Counted from the stretch's first letter, positions 45,695 through 58,370 are shown. The stretch: DNA of 64,000 bases from Arion vulgaris (GCA_020796225.1 CM036753.1:85284941-85348940); one strand, 5' to 3'. The notes: generated by a model from the sequence alone, not told the origin. Translations and numbers: made by a program.

Positions 45695-45860
45695 CAGTGG
45701 CGGCTCGTGATCGTTTTTGGTGGTGGACCAGACACACATTTTCGGAAAAATAATGGTTTTGGATTAGGTTATATTTTAATTTATAAAATAATAAATACAT
45801 GTTACACATTATTTTTGGTGGGGCCCGGCCCCACGAACCCTTAATGACGAGCCGCCACTG
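45695..45860. mobile_element. hAT-like element N1
   Basis: cagtggcggctcgtgatcg at left and taatgacgagccgccactg at right give good terminal inverted repeats. Flanking 8-mers agtaggag (45687-45694) and agtagaag (45861-45868) match 7 of 8. Interior aaataatggttttggattag and cacattatttttggtggggc align inverted with 16673-16836. 166 bp, no coding. Confidence 0.9.
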
Positions 45861-45889
45861 AGTAGAAGGTTCATTATATCTTCTTCTTC

Positions 45890-46020
45890 TTTGCGTTCGG
45901 GTTCGTATGCTCGTCTAAATCATGAGATGGATTGCCTCTATGAAGCTGCATGCCAGTTTGAGTTCCTCGAGAGTTCCCCATAGCTTGATGTGCAAGCTTT
46001 GTTCACGAGACCGTGTTTCG
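45890..46020 (-). pseudogene. LINE 3' end with GAA tail
   Basis: The minus strand gives KLWGTLEELKLACSFIEAIH followed by LMI and a stop, then cgaacccgaacgcaaagaag and a GAA tail. It is the same C-terminal family as 23790-24060 and 24145. The tail gaacgcaaagaagaagaa is nearly the same as that of SINE-5 (gaacgcaaagaagacgaaga), suggesting SINE-5 is mobilised by this LINE. Confidence 0.75.
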
Positions 46021-46118
46021 TTTCGTTGGTTTATTATATACAATGTGGATGAAAGATGTTTGTGTGATACAGTGTGGAAATAGGTGGTTTGTTTGATAAC
46101 GTTTAGATACAGTATTGT

Positions 46119-46235
46119 TGTATAGTAGTAGTAGTAGTAGTAGTAGCAGTAGCAGTAGCAGCAGCAGCAGCAGCAGCAGCAGCAGTGGTAGTAGTGCAGT
46201 AGCAGTAGCAGCAGCAGTAGTAGCAGTAGTAGTAG
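46119..46235. repeat. (TAG)n/(CAG)n trinucleotide repeat
   Basis: Mixed AGT and AGC triplets with an uninterrupted CAG core near 46160-46185. Poly-Ser and poly-Leu frames on the two strands are artefacts. Confidence 0.95.
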
Positions 46236-46345
46236 GCATGTGCAAGTTCCAAGTAATCATAGAGTTGTGTCGCTTGATTAGATGTACTTCGCAGCTCCGT
46301 TGCGGACTGTAAAGTCCGTTATGTACTGTCTTTATCACAATTCTC

Positions 46346-46554
46346 GCCCGTCTGCCCAGCGTGTTCGTAGCGCGTTGAACTACAGGTGATTATCCCTCTG
46401 TGTGTGCGGGTTCAATTCCGCGGAATGGCAGAAAAGCCACAGATTCCCAGATTTACGGTGTTCGTGGCACCAAATCGAAGGGTTACGATGTCAATGGCAC
46501 CGAGCCAAAGAGCTGAAAAGCTCAAGTGCTTGTTGATCGGAAAAAAATCAAAAA
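46346..46554 (+). mobile_element. SINE-3 copy with 12-bp target duplication
   Basis: atcacaattctc at 46334-46345 and 46555-46566 flanks gcccgtctgcccagcgtgtt, cgtagcgcgttgaactacag, gtgtgcgggttcaattccgc (B-box-like), tacggtgttcgtggcaccaa, gagctgaaaagctcaagtgc and the A-rich tail gatcggaaaaaaatcaaaa. Reference copy for the family. Confidence 0.9.
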
Positions 46555-46566
46555 ATCACAATTCTC

Positions 46567-47104
46567 ACAACTTAATGATGAGGTAGGTCTCTAGAGATGT
46601 GATTGAATCCTAAAGTAAAACTTCTCTTCCTATATTTGTTCGATCAGACTAAACTCAAAATGCAACAGTACAATAGATTCTCTTTTCTCCAGGTACATCT
46701 GTTGGCTGTTTCACATATGTATGTATGTATGTCAAGAACCTTGAAGTCTTCCTTAAAGACATATCGCATTTCGTGCGTTCCAGTCGATTCGTTTTATAAA
46801 GTGTGGGATATAAAAAGTTTGTTTTATAAATAAAGTGTGTGGCATTAAAGGACTTTAATAAAAAAAATTAGGTGTTGGGTACTAAATGACTTTAAAAAAA
46901 TAAAGTGAGAAATATAAAAACTGTATTCTATAAAGTGTGTGGTGTGCAAAGTTTTATTTTCTTTTATAATGTGATGTATTAGAGAATTGTTTGATAAATT
47001 ATGCAACAAAATATAATTATTTTACATTGCGTGAAATTTTACAAATTTGTTGAGTAGTGTTAGTTATTATGCCATTTGTTTTAGCAAGTTTCCTACGTTT
47101 TTAT
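46567..47104. other. unassigned spacer
   Basis: Three loose repeats of ataaagtgtg(t)gg with poly-A/T runs lie between 46795 and 46960. No gene. Confidence 0.45.
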
Positions 47105-47117
47105 TGCTTCTGTCTTT

Positions 47118-47312
47118 TTTTTCCGATCCAGAAGCGCTTGAGCTTTCAGCTCTTCGGCACGGTGCCATGGACATCGTAACCCTTCGGTTCGGTGCCACGA
47201 ACACCGTGAATCTGGGAACCTGTGGCTTTTCTGCCAGTCCGCGGAATTGAACTCCCACACACAGAGGACTAGTCACCCGCAGTCCAACGCGCTACGAACA
47301 CGCTGGGCAGGA
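47118..47312 (-). mobile_element. SINE-3 copy with 13-bp target duplication
   Basis: tgcttctgtcttt at 47105-47117 and 47313-47325 is a perfect 13-mer. The minus strand carries cctgcccagcgtgttcgtag, gcggactggcagaaaagcca, cacggtgttcgtggcaccga and a poly-A tail after ggatcgg. It lies about 560 bases from the + copy at 46346. Confidence 0.9.
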
Positions 47313-47325
47313 TGCTTCTGTCTTT

Positions 47326-48555
47326 GTATGTGTAAGGAGTAAAAATAGAGATCAATCAGATGACTATCTTTATCAGTATCGCTACTGCACATATTTGGTC
47401 AGTATTCAGACATCAGAAATGTCTTATATACTCTTGGTCAAGAAGCAGCTGATATGTAAAACATTTTTACTCATTCACCTGCTTTGAATTCATGCGTAGT
47501 CATGGCGTTTAATATGGCGCTTCTGACCAATTGTTGGGTGAAGGTCTCCTTTCATAATCACCAGTGTCACTCGCCATTCAGGCGAGTATTACTCCGACTT
47601 CTGAGGTACTTGTAATTTAGATCCTCAAGTAAAGGATCAAGGTATCCTATAATCCAGCCACGTACACCAATAGTGTGTGGTAAAGCTGGTTTGGAACCTA
47701 GACATTTCCACGACACTTGGTCACTAGCACATATTGCTATCAACTTTGTTAGCGATGATTCATGTAAACGTGTTTTTTCTGTAACGTATTATGTATCCCC
47801 ATATAGATATAGATATAGATATGCATTAACCAGCGTAATATATTTTGGTCAAATATGTTATGTCTCAATATATGTTGCAGGAAGCAAAACAAGTCAAAAG
47901 TTTAAACTGAACAAAAATGAAGAAAAACTCGAAAAAGTCAAAGTTTCTTTAATATCTTGTACATAAAATACTATATGAAGAAATATGTGAAACTTTGATC
48001 AGGGAAAGAATATTGATAGCCCAAAAACAGTATTCAATGATATGAGATATTCTGGGATACTACCAACAAGATTCAGCAATCAATCACCCCATCGATGCAT
48101 TGAAACAATCGAAACTGGATTAGAGATAGTTAATTATAACTATACCGTTACCGTTGGGAAATCTAAAAATAATCAGTAACGGCATCTCCAAAACGTAGCA
48201 TTTCTAATGGGACCTCATTTGTCAATTGAGGTTCAGTGATGGCTTTGGGAAACATACCAGAAACGTATTTGTTGCGTGCAGCAGTTCTCTTAAAATATAA
48301 GTAGTGGTAGTAATGATGATATGTTTTCACAAGCTTTGAAGTTTATAGCGAGCTGAGAGAGTCGAGTATAACCTTCGTTAAGAAAACGTTAGTACTTTCT
48401 CTCAAGTCATTTCAGCTCAATTAGTGTTCTAGACAAATGAAGGAAAATAAAGGAAGGATGTAAGTTAGAGCACAGGGCATCATAAATAAACTAAGTAGAA
48501 ATAAGTAGAACAAAATCTTCAGACTTCAAATTATTATTATTATTATATTCCTCTT
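47326..48555. other. unassigned spacer
   Basis: A + frame at 47673-47966 (97 codons) includes a (GATATA)n at 47803-47823 and has no recognised domain. No dispersed element recognised. Confidence 0.4.
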
Positions 48556-48559
48556 GTAC

Positions 48560-48905
48560 TGTTAAATGTTACATAGGGTCTGCAAGTAATTCCTCTATAC
48601 CACTCTATCCTGGACAACTCGCTCAATCTCTTCTATGGAAGTGAGTCAAATATTTCTCGCTTGTTTCAGTAACATTCGTCTTAGGGTTTCCCTATGACGC
48701 CGTTTCTTTCTTGAACCATTTGTCTCTACTTAAACGCCTGCTTTGTGACTCTTCGATTTTTTCTTTTCAGAGTGTGTCCAGCATATCTCAATCCTCTCTT
48801 TCTTAGAACTGTTACTACTAGGGGTTGACCAGACATTTCTCTGCTTTCATCACCTCCTGAATTAGTCCCATTTTATATTCATTATTTTTTGCAGATTTTA
48901 ATGGA
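48560..48905 (-). pseudogene. LINE-like coding remnant
   Basis: The minus strand has NEYKMGLIQEVMKAEKCLV, then NKWFKKERRHRETLRRMLLK-like and EEIERVVQDRV-like sequence in another frame. The pattern fits a LINE interior, but it is too short and broken to place. Confidence 0.4.
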
Positions 48906-48959
48906 CACTGTTATCTCAATAAATACCTCCATCGAATGGGTCCCGGGAACTCGGCAGCC

Positions 48960-49335
48960 TGCATCTGTAGAGTACCAAATATAAGTGTTGCAGAAGAGTC
49001 CCCTGTATGTCATGGATAGAGAAGAGAACAAATAGATCTATCTAGAAAGAACTCAAAATCAAAGAAAACTAGCTGACGCTATAAAAAAGAATGAGAAAAT
49101 TGAAGTAATTTGGATATGTAAAAAGACACGACGGGTTGGAGAAGTGCATTATGAAAGGTGGCATTCCGGCAAAGAGAAGAAGAGGAAGCACACGGAAAAG
49201 ATGGGTTCGGGATGTAATTAATGATTTGGGCATGACGGCTGCAGATCTGGCAAATCTGGCATGTGAGAGAGAGAAATTCTGAACGACTTTTATGGTGGCA
49301 AAGTTCTGCTCCGGAAAAGCTATTTGATGATGATA
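48960..49335 (+). pseudogene. LINE C-terminal remnant
   Basis: RHDGLEKCIMKGGIPAKRRR, GSTRKRWVRDVINDLGMTAA, DLANLACEREKF, then a stop and TTFMVAKFCSGKAI. Same family as 43830-44080 and 57838-58370. A SINE-5 in opposite orientation starts 30 bases downstream, tail to tail through a shared CTT/GAA run. Confidence 0.85.
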
Positions 49336-49361
49336 CTGTTGTAGTTCCTAATTTCAATAGC

Positions 49362-49620
49362 TTCTTCTTCTTCTTCGACCGCCCTACATCGACCACTTGT
49401 TAATCACTCTTTGTGATTTGTATGTGATCTGAGTCTAAGAGCGATTGTACATTGTGCCGGTTATGCGCCTACAAGTAGGTCAGCACATCCGATTTCTTCG
49501 ATGCTTTTTATTTACTAGAGCAGCTTCCTAGGTTACACATTAGACGCCTCTTACGGCATGCTTTGTAGATCGCAGTGTTATTATTCTTTGGTTCCCTTGC
49601 TAACCCCGGCAATACACTGG
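49362..49620 (-). mobile_element. SINE-5 copy
   Basis: The plus strand shows cttcttcttcttcttcgacc (tail), ccacttgttaatcactcttt, agtctaagagcgattgtaca, ttatgcgcctacaagtaggt, cacatccgatttcttcgatg and gacgcctcttacggcatgct. Nearly full length with an intact GAA tail on the minus strand. Confidence 0.85.
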
Positions 49621-50394
49621 CAATTTCAAGAGCAGATATTGATGTAGTGTTTATCTACATTATTGTATCGCGTGCTGATATCTTGCTGTAATATCTGACA
49701 ATTACACAGCAAATGTAGTTCTTAAAAATCATAACGATGCAGTTGTCAGTTTTTCCATTAAAACGAGCAGACATGTGCTATTTCGATTTGATGTTGATAA
49801 TCCATGCAGATAGACATCATGGTTTATTTTGCGAACGAGCGATGAAGCGAAAGAAATCTTCTGCAATGTACATCATGTATTTACATAAATACGACATCTT
49901 AACGTTGAGAAACATTTCTGAGATCATCTGACCGTGAAACTCATCCGTTAACTGCAGAAGGAAAAACTAGACAGTTCAAATATATTATAAAAATGCATAT
50001 ATGCGTATGTTAATACGATCATTACACTACTGTTTGATTGTACATTTCAATATGTTTAATGCTGAATATACGTAGTTGTAAAAAAATTAGAGAAGTTTTA
50101 AAGCACTTTTGCGTTCTTAAAAAAACACAAATATTGTCTTCAATATATTAACAGAATAATGTTTATTGTGTTTGGAAAAAAATAAATGTTAATCATAATA
50201 AAATATATATATATATATATATAATTTCAACATTTCATTGCATAATGTATGGTGTAAAGCCAGCTTTGATGCATTAAAAATTTGTTTGTTTAATTCCGTT
50301 TTTGAAAAAACAAAATTTCCATTTGTTTGTGTGTCTGTGTTGATTTGCAAATTTTAGTTGGTTTTGAACACCATATGCCTTTTAATACTCGGTT
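49621..50394. other. unassigned spacer
   Basis: AT-rich, (AT)n near 50204-50222. No gene or element recognised. Confidence 0.4.
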
Positions 50395-53300
50395 AATGTT
50401 TTTATTATGTTATTTTTATATATGTTATTTTTATATACATTTTTATATATGTTATTTTTAATTTATTTTCATTATGTTATTTTTATATATGTTATTTTTA
50501 ATATTCGTAGTTTTCATTATGCTATTTTTATATATGTTATTTTTAATATTCGTAGTTTTCATTATGTTATTTTTTTATATGTTATTTTTAATACTGTCAT
50601 TATGTATTTTATATATGTTATTTTTAATACTCGTAGTTTTCATTATGCAATTTTTATATATGTTATTTTTAATATTCGTAGTTTTCATTATGCTATTTTT
50701 ATATATGTTATTTTTAATAATCGTAGTTTTCATTATGTTATTTTTATATATGTTATTTTTAATATTAGTTTCATATGTTATTTTTATATATGTTATTTTT
50801 ATATATTTTTATATATGTTATTTTATATATGTTATTTTTAATACTCGTAGTTTTCATTATGTTATTTTTATATATGTTATTTTTAATACTCGTAGTTTTC
50901 ATTATGTTATTTTTATGTATGTTATTTTTAATACTCGTAGTTTTCATTATGTTATTTTTATATATGTTTATTTTTTAAAACTCAGTTTTCATTATGTTAT
51001 TTTATATATGTTATTTTTAATACTCGTAGTTTTCATTATGCATTTTATATGTTATTTTAATATGTAGTTTTCATTATGCTATTTATATATTTATTTTTAA
51101 TACTCGTAGTTTTCATTATGTTATTTTTATATATGTTATTTTTAATACTCGTAGTTTTTATTATATTATTTTTATATATGTTATTTTTAATACTCAGTTT
51201 CATTAGTTATTTATTATGTTATTTTAATATAGTTTTCATTTATTTTTATATATGTTATTTTAATACTCGTAGTTTTCATTATGTTATTTTTATATATGTT
51301 ATTTTTAATACTCGTAGTTTTCATTATGTTATTTTTATATATGTTATTTTTAATACTCGTAGTTTTCATTATGTTATTTTTATATATGTTATTTTTAATA
51401 CTCGTAGTTTTCATTATGCCATTTTTATATATGTTATTTTTAATACTCGTAGTTTTCATTATGTTATTTTTATATATGTTATTTTTAATACTCGTAGTTT
51501 TCATTATGCCATTTTTATATATGTTATTTTTTAAAACTCGTAGTTTTCATTATGTTATTTTTATATATGTTATTTTTAATACTCGTAGTTTTCATTATGT
51601 TATTTTTATATATGTTATTTTTTAAAACTCGTAGTTTTCATTATGCCATTTTTATATATGTTATTTTTAATACTCGTAGTTTTCATTATGCTATTTTATA
51701 TATGTTATTTTTAATACTCGTAGTTTTCATTATGTTATTTTTATATATGTTATTTTTAATACTCGTAGTTTTCATTATGCCATTTTTATATATGTTATTT
51801 TTAATACTCGTAGTTTTCATTATGCTATTTTTATGTATGTTATTTTTAATACTCGTAGTTTTCATTATGTTATTTTTATATATGTTATTTTTAATACTCG
51901 TAGTTTTCATTATGTTATTTTTATATATGTTATTTTTAATACTCGTAGTTTTCATTATGCTATTTTATGTATGTTATTTTTAATACTCGTAGTTTTCATT
52001 ATGTTATTTTTATATATGTTATTTTTAATACTCGTAGTTTTCATTATGCCATTTTTATATATGTTATTTTTAATACTCGTAGTTTTCATTATGCTATTTT
52101 TATATATATGTTATTTTTAATACTCGTAGTTTTCATTATGCCATTTTTATATATGTTATTTTTAATACTCGTAGTTTTCATTATGCTATTTTTATGTATG
52201 TTATTTTTAATACTCGTAGTTTTCATTATGTTATTTTTATATATGTTATTTTTAATACTCGTAGTTTTCATTATGTTATTTTTATATATGTTATTTTTAA
52301 TACTCGTAGTTTTCATTATGTTATTTTTATATATGTTATTTTTAATACTCGTAGTTTTCATTATGTTATTTTTATATATGTTATTTTTAATACTCGTAGT
52401 TTTCATTATGTTATTTTTATATATGTTATTTTTAATACCTAGTTTTCATTATGCCATTTTTATATATGTTATTTTTAATACTCGTAGTTTTCATTATGCC
52501 ATTTTTATGTATGTTATTTTTAATACTCGTAGTTTTCATTATGTTATTTTTATATATGTTATTTTTAATACTCGTAGTTTTCATTATGTTATTTTTATAT
52601 ATGTTATTTTTAATACTCGTAGTTTTCATTATGTTATTTTTATATATGTTATTTTTTAAAACTCGTAGTTTTCATTATGTTATTTTTATATATGTTATTT
52701 TTAATACTCGTAGTTTTCATTATGCTATTTTTATATATGTTATTTTTAATACTCGTAGTTTTCATTATGTTATTTTTATATATGTTATTTTTAATACTCG
52801 TAGTTTTCATTATGCTATTTTTATATATGTTATTTTTAATACTCGTAGTTTTCATTATGTTATTTTTATATATGTTATTTTTAATACTCGTAGTTTTCAT
52901 TATGCAATTTTTATATATGTTATTTTTAATACTCGTAGTTTTCATTATGCAATTTTTATATATGTTATTTTTAATACTCGTAGTTTTCATTATGTTATTT
53001 TTATATATGTTATTTTTAATACTCATAGTTTTCATTATGTTATTTTTATATATGTTATTTTTAATATTCATAGTTTTCATTATGCTATTTTTATATATGT
53101 TATTTTTAATACTCGTAGTTTTCATTATGTATTTTATATATGTTATTTTTTAAAACTCGTAGTTTTCATTATGTTATTTTATATATGTTATTTTTAATAC
53201 TCGTAGTTTTCATTATGCAATTTTTATATATGTTATTTTTAATACTCGTAGTTTTCATTATGCTATTTTTATATATGTTATTTTTAATACTCGTAGTTTT

Positions 53301-56300
53301 CATTATGTTATTTTTATATATGTTATTTTTAATACTCGTAGTTTTCATTATGTTATTTTTATATATGTTATTTTTAATACTCGTAGTTTTCATTATGCTA
53401 TTTTTATATATGTTATTTTTAATACTCGTAGTTTTCATTATGCTTTTTTTTATATATGTTATTTTAATACTCATAGTTTTCATTATGTTATTTTTATATA
53501 TGTTATTTTTAATATCTAGTTTTCATTATGCTATTTTTATATATGTTATTTTTTAAAACTCGTAGTTTTCATTATGCTATTTTTATATATGTTATTTTTA
53601 ATATTCGTAGTTTTCATTATGCTATTTTTATATATGTTATTTTTAATACTCGTAGTTTTCATTATGCTATTTTTATATATGTTATTTTTAATATTCGTAG
53701 TTTTCATTATGCCATTTTATATATGTTATTTTTAATACTCGTAGTTTTCATTATGCTATTTTTATATATGTTATTTTTAATACTCGTAGTTTTCATTATG
53801 CCATTTTTATATATGTTATTTTTAATATTCATAGTTTTCATTATGCTATTTTTATATATGTTATTTTTAATACTCGTAGTTTTCATTATGTTATTTTTAT
53901 ATATGTTATTTTTAATATTCATAGTTTTCATTATGCTATTTTTATATATGTTATTTTTAATACTCGTAGTTTTCATTATGCTATTTTATATATGTTATTT
54001 TTAATATCGTAGTTTTCATTATACTATTTTTATATATGTTATTTTTAATATTCGTAGTTTTCATTATGCTATTTTTATATATGTTATTTTTAATATTCGT
54101 AGTTTTCATTATGCCATTTTTATATATGTTATTTTTAATACTCGTAGTTTTCATTATGCCATTTTATATTATTTTTAATATTCATAGTTTCATTATCTTT
54201 TTTATATATGTTAGTTTTAATTAGTTTTCTATTATGTTATTTTTTAATGTTATTTTTAATATTCGTAGTTTTCATTATGCTATTTTTATATATGTTATTT
54301 TTAATACTCGTAGTTTTCATTATGCTATTTTTATATATGTTATTTTTAATATTCGTAGTTTTCATTATGCTATTTTTATATATGTTATTTTTAATACTCG
54401 TAGTTTTCATTATGCTATTTTTATATATGTTATTTTTAATACTCGTAGTTTTCATTATGCTATTTTTATATATGTTATTTTTAATACTCGTAGTTTTCAT
54501 TATGCTATTTTTATATATGTTATTTTTAATACTCGTAGTTTTCATTATGCCATTTTTATATATGTTATTTTTAATATTCATAGTTTTCATTATGCTATTT
54601 TTATATATGTTATTTTTAATACTCGTAGTTTTCATTATGCTATTTTTATATATGTTATTTTTAATATTCATAGTTTTCATTATGCTATTTTTATATATGT
54701 TATTTTTAATACTCGTAGTTTTCATTATGTTATTTTTATATATGTTATTTTTAATATTCGTAGTTTTCATTATGCTATTTTTATATATGTTATTTTTAAT
54801 ATCTCGTAGTTTTTATTATGCTATTTTTATATATGTTATTTTTAATATTCGTAGTTTTCATTATGCCATTTTTATATATGTTATTTTTAATACTCGTAGT
54901 TTTCATTATGCCATTTTTATATATGTTATTTTTAATATCTGTAGTTTTCATTATGCTATTTTTATATATATTATTTTTTAATACTCGTAGTTTTCATTAT
55001 GCCATTTTTATATATGTTATTTTTAATACTCGTAGTTTTCATTATGCTATTTTATATATGTTATTTTTAATACTCGTAGTTTTCATTATGCCATTTTTAT
55101 ATATGTTATTTTTAATACTCTAGTTTTTGTTTTCATTATGCCTATTTTATCTTTTATATATGTTATTTTTAATACTCGTAGTTTTCATTATGTTATTTTT
55201 ATATATGTTATTTTTTTTTAATACTATTTTAATAGTTTTTTATTTGCTCATTATTTATATATGTTATTTTTAATACTGTAGTTTTCATTATGCATTTTTT
55301 ATATGTTATTTTTATACTCAGTTTTCATTATGTATTTTTTTTATATTATTTTTAATACTCGTAGTTTTCATTATGTATTTTTATATATGTTATTTTTAAT
55401 ACTGTAGTTTTCATTATGTTATTTTATATATATTTTTAATACTTTTTCATTATGCCATTTTTAATATGTTATTTTTAAACTAGTTCATTATGCAATTTTA
55501 TATATGTTATTTTTAATTTTAGTTTCATTATGCATTTTTTATATGTTATTTTTAATACTGTAGTTTACATTATGCTATTTATATATCTATTTTATATACT
55601 GAGTTTTCATTATGCTATTTTATATTTTTTATTTTAATACTCGTGTTTTCATTATGCTATTTTATATATGTTATTTTTAATACTCGTAGTTTTCATTATG
55701 CTATTTTTATATAATTTATTTTAATACTCGTAGTTTCATTATTAATATTTTATATATGTTATTTAAACTGAGTTTCATTATGTATTTTTATATATGTTAT
55801 TTAATAATCAGTTATATGCTATTATATATGTTATTTTAATACTCGATAGTTTTCATTATGTATTTTATATATGTTATTTTTACATACTCTAGTTTCATTT
55901 ATTTTTAATATAGTTTTTAATACTAGTTTTATTATGCTATTTTTATATAGTTATTTTTAATAAACTAGTTTTCATTATGATATTTTTATATAAAGTTATT
56001 TTAATAATGTAGTTTTCATAATGCTATTTTTATATATGATTATTTTTAATACGTAGTTTTCATTATGACCATTTTATATATGTTATTTTTAATACTTAAG
56101 TTTCATTATGAATATATGTTATTTAATACTAGTTTTTATTTTGCATTTTAATATAAGTTTAATCTGTAGTTTTCATTATGCTATTTTATATATATGTTAT
56201 TTTAATACTCATAGTTTCATATGCATTATATTTCATTTAATACTCAGTTTCATTTGCTATTTTTATATATATGTTTTTTTAATACTGCAGTTTCATTATG

Positions 56301-57085
56301 CTATTTTTATATATATGTTATTTTAATACTCTGTAGTTCATTGCTATTTTAATATAGTTATTTAATACTCGGTTTTCATTATCCATTTTTATATATACGT
56401 TATTTTAATACTCGTAGTTCTTATGCCATCTTATATATATTATTATACTCGTAGTTTTCATATGCTATTTATATATGTTATTTTTAATACTCGTAGTTTT
56501 CATTATGCCATTTTTATATATGTTATTTTTAATACTCGTATTTTCATTATCTATTTTATATATATGTTTTTTTAATACTCGTAGTTTTCATTATGCCTTT
56601 ATGTTTTTTTATATGTTCATATGATTTTAATATTGCTCTTTTCGTATTTGTAGCATATGCTATTTTTATATATGTTATTTTAATGAGTTTTCATTATGCT
56701 ATTTTTATATATATGTTATTTTAATATCGTAGTTTCATTATGCTATTTTATATATATGTTATTTTAATACTCGTTTTAGTTTTCATTATGCTATTTTTAT
56801 ATATGTTATTTTTAATACTCGTAGTTTTCATTATGCCATTTTTATATATGTTATTTTTAATACTCGTAGTTTTCATTATGCTATTTTATATATATGTTAT
56901 TTTAATACTCGTAGTTTTCATTATGCTATTTTTATATATGTTATTTTTAATAATCGTAGTTTTCATTATGCTATTTTTATATATGTTATTTTAATATCAT
57001 GTAGTTTTCATTATGCCATTTATATATATGTTATTTTTAATACTCGTAGTTTCATTATGCATATTTTTATATATGTTATTTCAAT
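50395..57085. repeat. 45-bp satellite array, about 150 copies
   Basis: Unit: attatgttatttttatatat, gttatttttaatactcgtag, ttttc. Main variable sites are the base pair after attatg (ttat, ctat, ccat, caat) and tactcg / tattcg / tattca. The 15-codon period opens frames on both strands that read as hydrophobic MLFLYMLFLILVVFI repeats on + and KTTSIKNNIYKNNIM on -; neither is evidence for protein. Copies from 50830 to 55100 are orderly. From about 55120 to 56760 most copies lose 1-8 bases at scattered positions before order returns near 56780-57060. Confidence 0.97.
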
Positions 57086-57837
57086 AATATATATTTTTTA
57101 ATGATAAAATTGACAATTTAAAAATGGACAATGTGTAATTATGTTATGTAATATTGCAAATTTTTCAAGGGTTTTTTCTCAAACAGGACTTTTAAAAACA
57201 AAATGAATTGTGAGACATGTTCTTTTATGTTTTAAAATTGGTACTTTCTTGTTTCACAGCTGTTACATTTGTTTTTAAAGCTGGTACACTCTTATATGAC
57301 ATCTAGTAACCTCTTATATCACAAGTTGTACTCAATATGTTTACAGTATTCTTTTATTTTATAGTTGGTCATCTACTATTTTACAGTTGTTTCTTTCTTT
57401 GTTCACCATAAGTACTTTTCTAACAATTACTGGCAGCATCAATAAATAAATCATTCTTGAAAGGAAAATGATACAAAGCAGGAAGAGTCAGAAAATCAAA
57501 TGCAGAAAACAACAAAAAATAATATCAAAAGATAAATTGTAACATTAGCATCACAACAGAAGTAACACTATTTAATGGCGTAGTAAACAAGAAAACAAAA
57601 CTGATTCATTCGTTGACATGTTTCAAAAAGTTTTAATGAAAAAAGTAAATATTTAAAAAAAGCTGAAGAATTGAAAATCTTAAACCAAAAGTAGTTGACT
57701 GAAAAGCAAATGCATTTGAAACATTGAAGTGCTGAAGAGATAATGTTTGTAGAAGAAGTTTCTTGTCAATAACATTGAAGGTGAACTATGTTGCTGCAGA
57801 TAGTCTCGTGCAAATTGTACTTAAAGTCATCAGTCCT
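57086..57837. other. unassigned spacer
   Basis: AT-rich, loose repeats of ctggtacactcttatatgac type at 57240-57380. No gene or element recognised. Confidence 0.4.
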
Positions 57838-58370
57838 GAGCAGAACTTTGCCACCCAAACAGTCCTCATGAATTTCTATCTCTCATAGACCAGATGTCCT
57901 GCCTCTGCAGCCATCATGTTTTTTTTTTCCGATCCAGAAGCACTTGAGCTTTAAGCTCTTCGGCTCAGTGCCATGGACATCGTAACCCTTCGGTTCGGTG
58001 CCACGAACACCGTAAATCTGGGGAATCTTGCGGCTTTTGCCATCCTGCTGAATTGAACCCGCACACACAGAGGGATAGTCACCCGTAGTCAACGCGCTAC
58101 GAACACGCTGGGCAGACGGGCTAGCGTCATGTTCAAACCATCAGTTACATCTTGAATCCACCTTCTTCGTTGTCTTCCTCTTCTTCTCATTGCCGGTATG
58201 CCTCTTTCCATGATGGTCTTCTCCAGCCCTTCATGTCTTTTATATGTCCAAAATATCTCAAATTGTCTCTTTCGTATTTGTAGCATCAGCCAGTTTTCTT
58301 TGATTTTGAGTTCTTTCTAGCTAGATCTATTTGTTCTCTTCTCTGTCCAAGATATACGGAGGACTCTTCT
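57838..58370 (-). pseudogene. LINE C-terminal remnant split by SINE-3
   Basis: Read leftwards: RKRQFEIFWTYKRHEGLEKT, IMERGIPAMRRRGRQRRRWI and QDVTDGLNM, then SINE-3 at 57921-58126, then GCRGRTSGLHER-like and a tail with tggcaaagttctg. The uninterrupted order is that of 43830-44080 (GRPRKWWVQDVIDHLRMTAADAG). The insertion point lies inside the ..LNMT.A.. block. Upstream blocks (LARKN.K.KK) are degraded. Confidence 0.85.
57921..58126 (-). mobile_element. SINE-3 copy nested in a LINE
   Basis: The minus strand carries cccgtctgcccagcgtgttc, gcggcttttgcc-like, cggtgttcgtggcaccgaac and poly-A after ggatcgg. tcatgtt occurs at 57914-57920 and 58127-58133, a 7-bp target duplication that also repeats the LINE codons around NM. 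Confidence 0.85.

Noticed and set aside
46340..46420. Genuine tRNA gene
   Set aside because: A- and B-box-like motifs are present but no cloverleaf can be drawn, and the sequence continues into a dispersed element with a target duplication; same for all SINE heads here.
56627..56660. LINE fragment inside the 45-bp array (ctcttttcgtatttgtagca)
   Set aside because: It resembles 58263-58285 in the LINE remnant, but the match is about 20 bases in low-complexity DNA; too short to call.
50395..57085. Long open frames encoding repeated hydrophobic or basic peptides
   Set aside because: They come from a 45-bp (15-codon) satellite, occur on both strands and in more than one frame, and break wherever unit length shifts.
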